In this document: piece after piece, positions 13,079-14,500 of the stretch | How positions within the stretch are numbered: position 1 is the stretch's first letter | How the letters are laid out: each line of letters starts with the position of its first letter | Assembly (NCBI GenBank): GCA_028293005.1 | Contig: JAQGLH010000365.1 | Span: 1 to 14,500 of the forward strand | Origin: Alphaproteobacteria bacterium | GTDB taxonomy: Bacteria; Pseudomonadota; Alphaproteobacteria; Sphingomonadales; Sphingomonadaceae | DNA: 14,500 nucleotides | Direction of reading: 5' to 3' | The notes under the pieces: model-generated | Seen by the model: the letters and a program-made list of their open reading frames with translations, nothing else | Databases searched by the model: none | Told to the model about the DNA's origin: nothing | Position numbers and translations under genes: made by a program

Positions 13079-14464
13079 GTGCTTTCACGCCAGCAAAACG
13101 AGCTTCTGACGCGGGTCGGGCCCGGCACCCCGGGCGGCGATCTGATGCGTCGCTATTGGCATCCGATCTACCCCGAGGTGCTGCTTCGCACGAAACCGGT
13201 GCGCAAGGTCCGCATCCTCGGCGAGGATCTGACGCTCTATCGCGACGGCAGCGGAAAGCTCGGGCTGATCGCCGAACGCTGCCCGCATCGGATGACGAGC
13301 CTCGATCTCGGCATTCCGGAGCCCGAAGGGCTGCGCTGCTGCTACCACGGCTGGCTGTTCGACGCGAAAGGCAATTGCCTCGAGATGCCGCTCGAGCCCG
13401 CCGACACGCGCATGAAGAAGAACATCAAGATCAAGGCCTATGCGGTGCAGGAGATGGGCGGTCTGATCTGGGCCTATCTCGGTCCCGATCCGGCGCCATT
13501 GCTGCCGCGCTGGCACCTGTTCGTGAGGCCGGGCGGCTTTCGCCAGATCGTCGCCCATCGGTTGCCGTGCAACTGGCTGCAGGTGATGGAGAATCGGGGC
13601 GATCTCGGCCATGCCGTCTTTACCCATGGCCGCCTGTTTCAGCATGTGCTCGATCAGCAAGGACGGCTGACCGACGACACCAGCGCACGCTACAATGCCG
13701 CGATGGACGATCACGCGCGGGACCGCGCGGAAGGCCGTCACACGATGTATCGCCCGATCTACAATCGCTTCGGTTTCACCAAGGGACGCTTGTCGGAGGG
13801 GGAGCCGGACGACAGCCGGGCCTGGACGGTCGGCATCAATCCGGTGATCTTTCCTTACATGCTCGCGAGCGGACCCGGTGACGGCGGGATCCGCCGTCAC
13901 TATCAGATCGGCGTGCCGATCGACGACACCACCACCTGGCACTTCCAATATTTCTGCTATGTCTTTCCGCCCGAGCTCGGGGTGCCCGAGCAGGATGCGG
14001 TGCCGTATGCGGAAGTCCCGCTCAAAGACGATGATGGCGAATATATCCTCGATTACGTGCTTGCGCAGGATATGGTCGCCTGGACCGGACAGGGGCCGAT
14101 CGCGGACCGCACGCAGGAGCATCTCGGCCAGAGCGACGCCTGCGTCGTCGCTTATCGCAAGATGCTGCGCGAGCAGATCGACATCGTCAGCGCCCATGGC
14201 GAGCCGATGAACGTTTTCCGCGACGAGGATGTCGAGAGCCTCGAGCTGACGATCGCGGGCAACGAAGGCGCCGCACCGGTGCTCGGCACCTCGGTTGGCC
14301 CGCAGCTCAGCTATCGCTCCAATTTCCACAAGATGTCGAAGGGCGGATGGCTTTACATCGACGATGACGCGGACCGCTTCTGCCCGGATCGCGATTTGAT
14401 CGTCGAACTGTTCCGCCGTGCCTCCGATCTGCCCCATCCAGGCGCACAGATGGCGTCGGTCTGA
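13079..14464 (+). CDS. Rieske [2Fe-2S] oxygenase, phthalate-dioxygenase/LigX-like single-subunit type
   Basis: 461 aa from the GTG at 13079, preceded by a purine-rich GGAAAGAGAA. N-terminus MLSRQQNELLTRVGPGTPGG is characteristic of phthalate 4,5-dioxygenase-type oxygenases. Rieske ligands C68-P-H70 and C87-x2-H90 (16 residues between); mononuclear iron site D175-x2-H178-x4-H183 in GDLGHAVFTH with D353 (GQSD) as the likely third ligand, following the family segment GPIADRTQEHLG at 338-350. No beta subunit is needed in this class, which includes hydroxylases and aryl O-demethylases (VanA, LigX) as well as phthalate dioxygenase. Electrons normally come from a PDR-type reductase or a ferredoxin plus reductase; none is adjacent inside the window, though the next gene lies outside it. 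It is the last gene of operon C seen here. The substrate could be a lignin-type methoxyarene, a phthalate or a biaryl acid. Confidence 0.92.
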   Translation: MLSRQQNELLTRVGPGTPGGDLMRRYWHPIYPEVLLRTKPVRKVRILGEDLTLYRDGSGKLGLIAERCPHRMTSLDLGIPEPEGLRCCYHGWLFDAKGNCLEMPLEPADTRMKKNIKIKAYAVQEMGGLIWAYLGPDPAPLLPRWHLFVRPGGFRQIVAHRLPCNWLQVMENRGDLGHAVFTHGRLFQHVLDQQGRLTDDTSARYNAAMDDHARDRAEGRHTMYRPIYNRFGFTKGRLSEGEPDDSRAWTVGINPVIFPYMLASGPGDGGIRRHYQIGVPIDDTTTWHFQYFCYVFPPELGVPEQDAVPYAEVPLKDDDGEYILDYVLAQDMVAWTGQGPIADRTQEHLGQSDACVVAYRKMLREQIDIVSAHGEPMNVFRDEDVESLELTIAGNEGAAPVLGTSVGPQLSYRSNFHKMSKGGWLYIDDDADRFCPDRDLIVELFRRASDLPHPGAQMASV

Positions 14465-14500
14465 CCGCGCCGGTCGCCGCGATCGGCGAGCGGCCGCTGG

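Noticed and set aside
13085..14437. 450-codon open frame opposite the phthalate-type Rieske oxygenase
   Set aside because: No family motifs, and the plus-strand gene has complete Rieske and iron-site motifs; mirror frame of a real gene.
1..14500. Mobile elements, CRISPR arrays, tRNA/rRNA, att sites
   Set aside because: No transposase or integrase frame, no regularly spaced repeats, no tRNA-like cloverleaf and no rRNA segments recognised on either strand.

Overview
The window is GC-rich DNA, well above 60% GC by eye. Genes are densely packed, with start/stop overlaps and several GTG starts. The gene content is one large aromatic-catabolism cluster of the kind found in alphaproteobacterial sphingomonads (Sphingomonas, Sphingobium, Novosphingobium and relatives). 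The host assignment is inferred from three things: an outer-membrane TonB-dependent receptor beside a cytochrome P450, a putidaredoxin-type ferredoxin paired with a Rieske oxygenase, and relatives of the LigB/LigJ/LigK (4,5-cleavage) enzymes. I see no rRNA, tRNA, insertion sequence, CRISPR array, transcriptional regulator or ferredoxin reductase.

Layout. (A) Plus strand, 76-5770: three tandem, mutually divergent RraA/LigK-like aldolase-family genes that overlap one another; a 179-nt gap; then a TonB-dependent receptor and a cytochrome P450. (B) Minus strand, read from 9469 down to 5781: [2Fe-2S] ferredoxin, SDR dehydrogenase, Rieske oxygenase alpha subunit, its small beta subunit, and a second SDR dehydrogenase. 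The last gene of B converges on the P450 with only 10 nt between the stops. (C) Plus strand, 9714-14464: a LigB-type extradiol dioxygenase homologue, an amidohydrolase-superfamily protein resembling LigJ (4-oxalomesaconate hydratase), a six-Asp-box beta-propeller protein, and a single-component Rieske oxygenase of the phthalate-dioxygenase type. B and C diverge from a 244-nt control region that contains a 17-nt direct repeat.

Inferred working model: the receptor imports an aromatic (perhaps lignin-derived or biaryl) compound. The P450 and the two Rieske oxygenases hydroxylate, dihydroxylate or O-demethylate it, with electrons for at least one of them from the ferredoxin and an unlinked reductase. 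The SDRs oxidise diol or alcohol intermediates, the LigB-like protein opens the ring, the LigJ-like protein hydrates the ring-cleavage product, and one or more RraA-like proteins split the hydroxy-oxo acid into central metabolites. The propeller protein has no assigned step.

Most unusual points: the LigB homologue carries Gln where LigB has its second iron-binding His; there are three non-identical aldolase-family genes in a row; an apparently cytosolic Asp-box propeller sits inside the pathway operon; four back-to-back perfect hairpins fill much of the gap in front of it; and the substrate cannot be named from the sequence. No gene-free stretch exceeds 300 nt.
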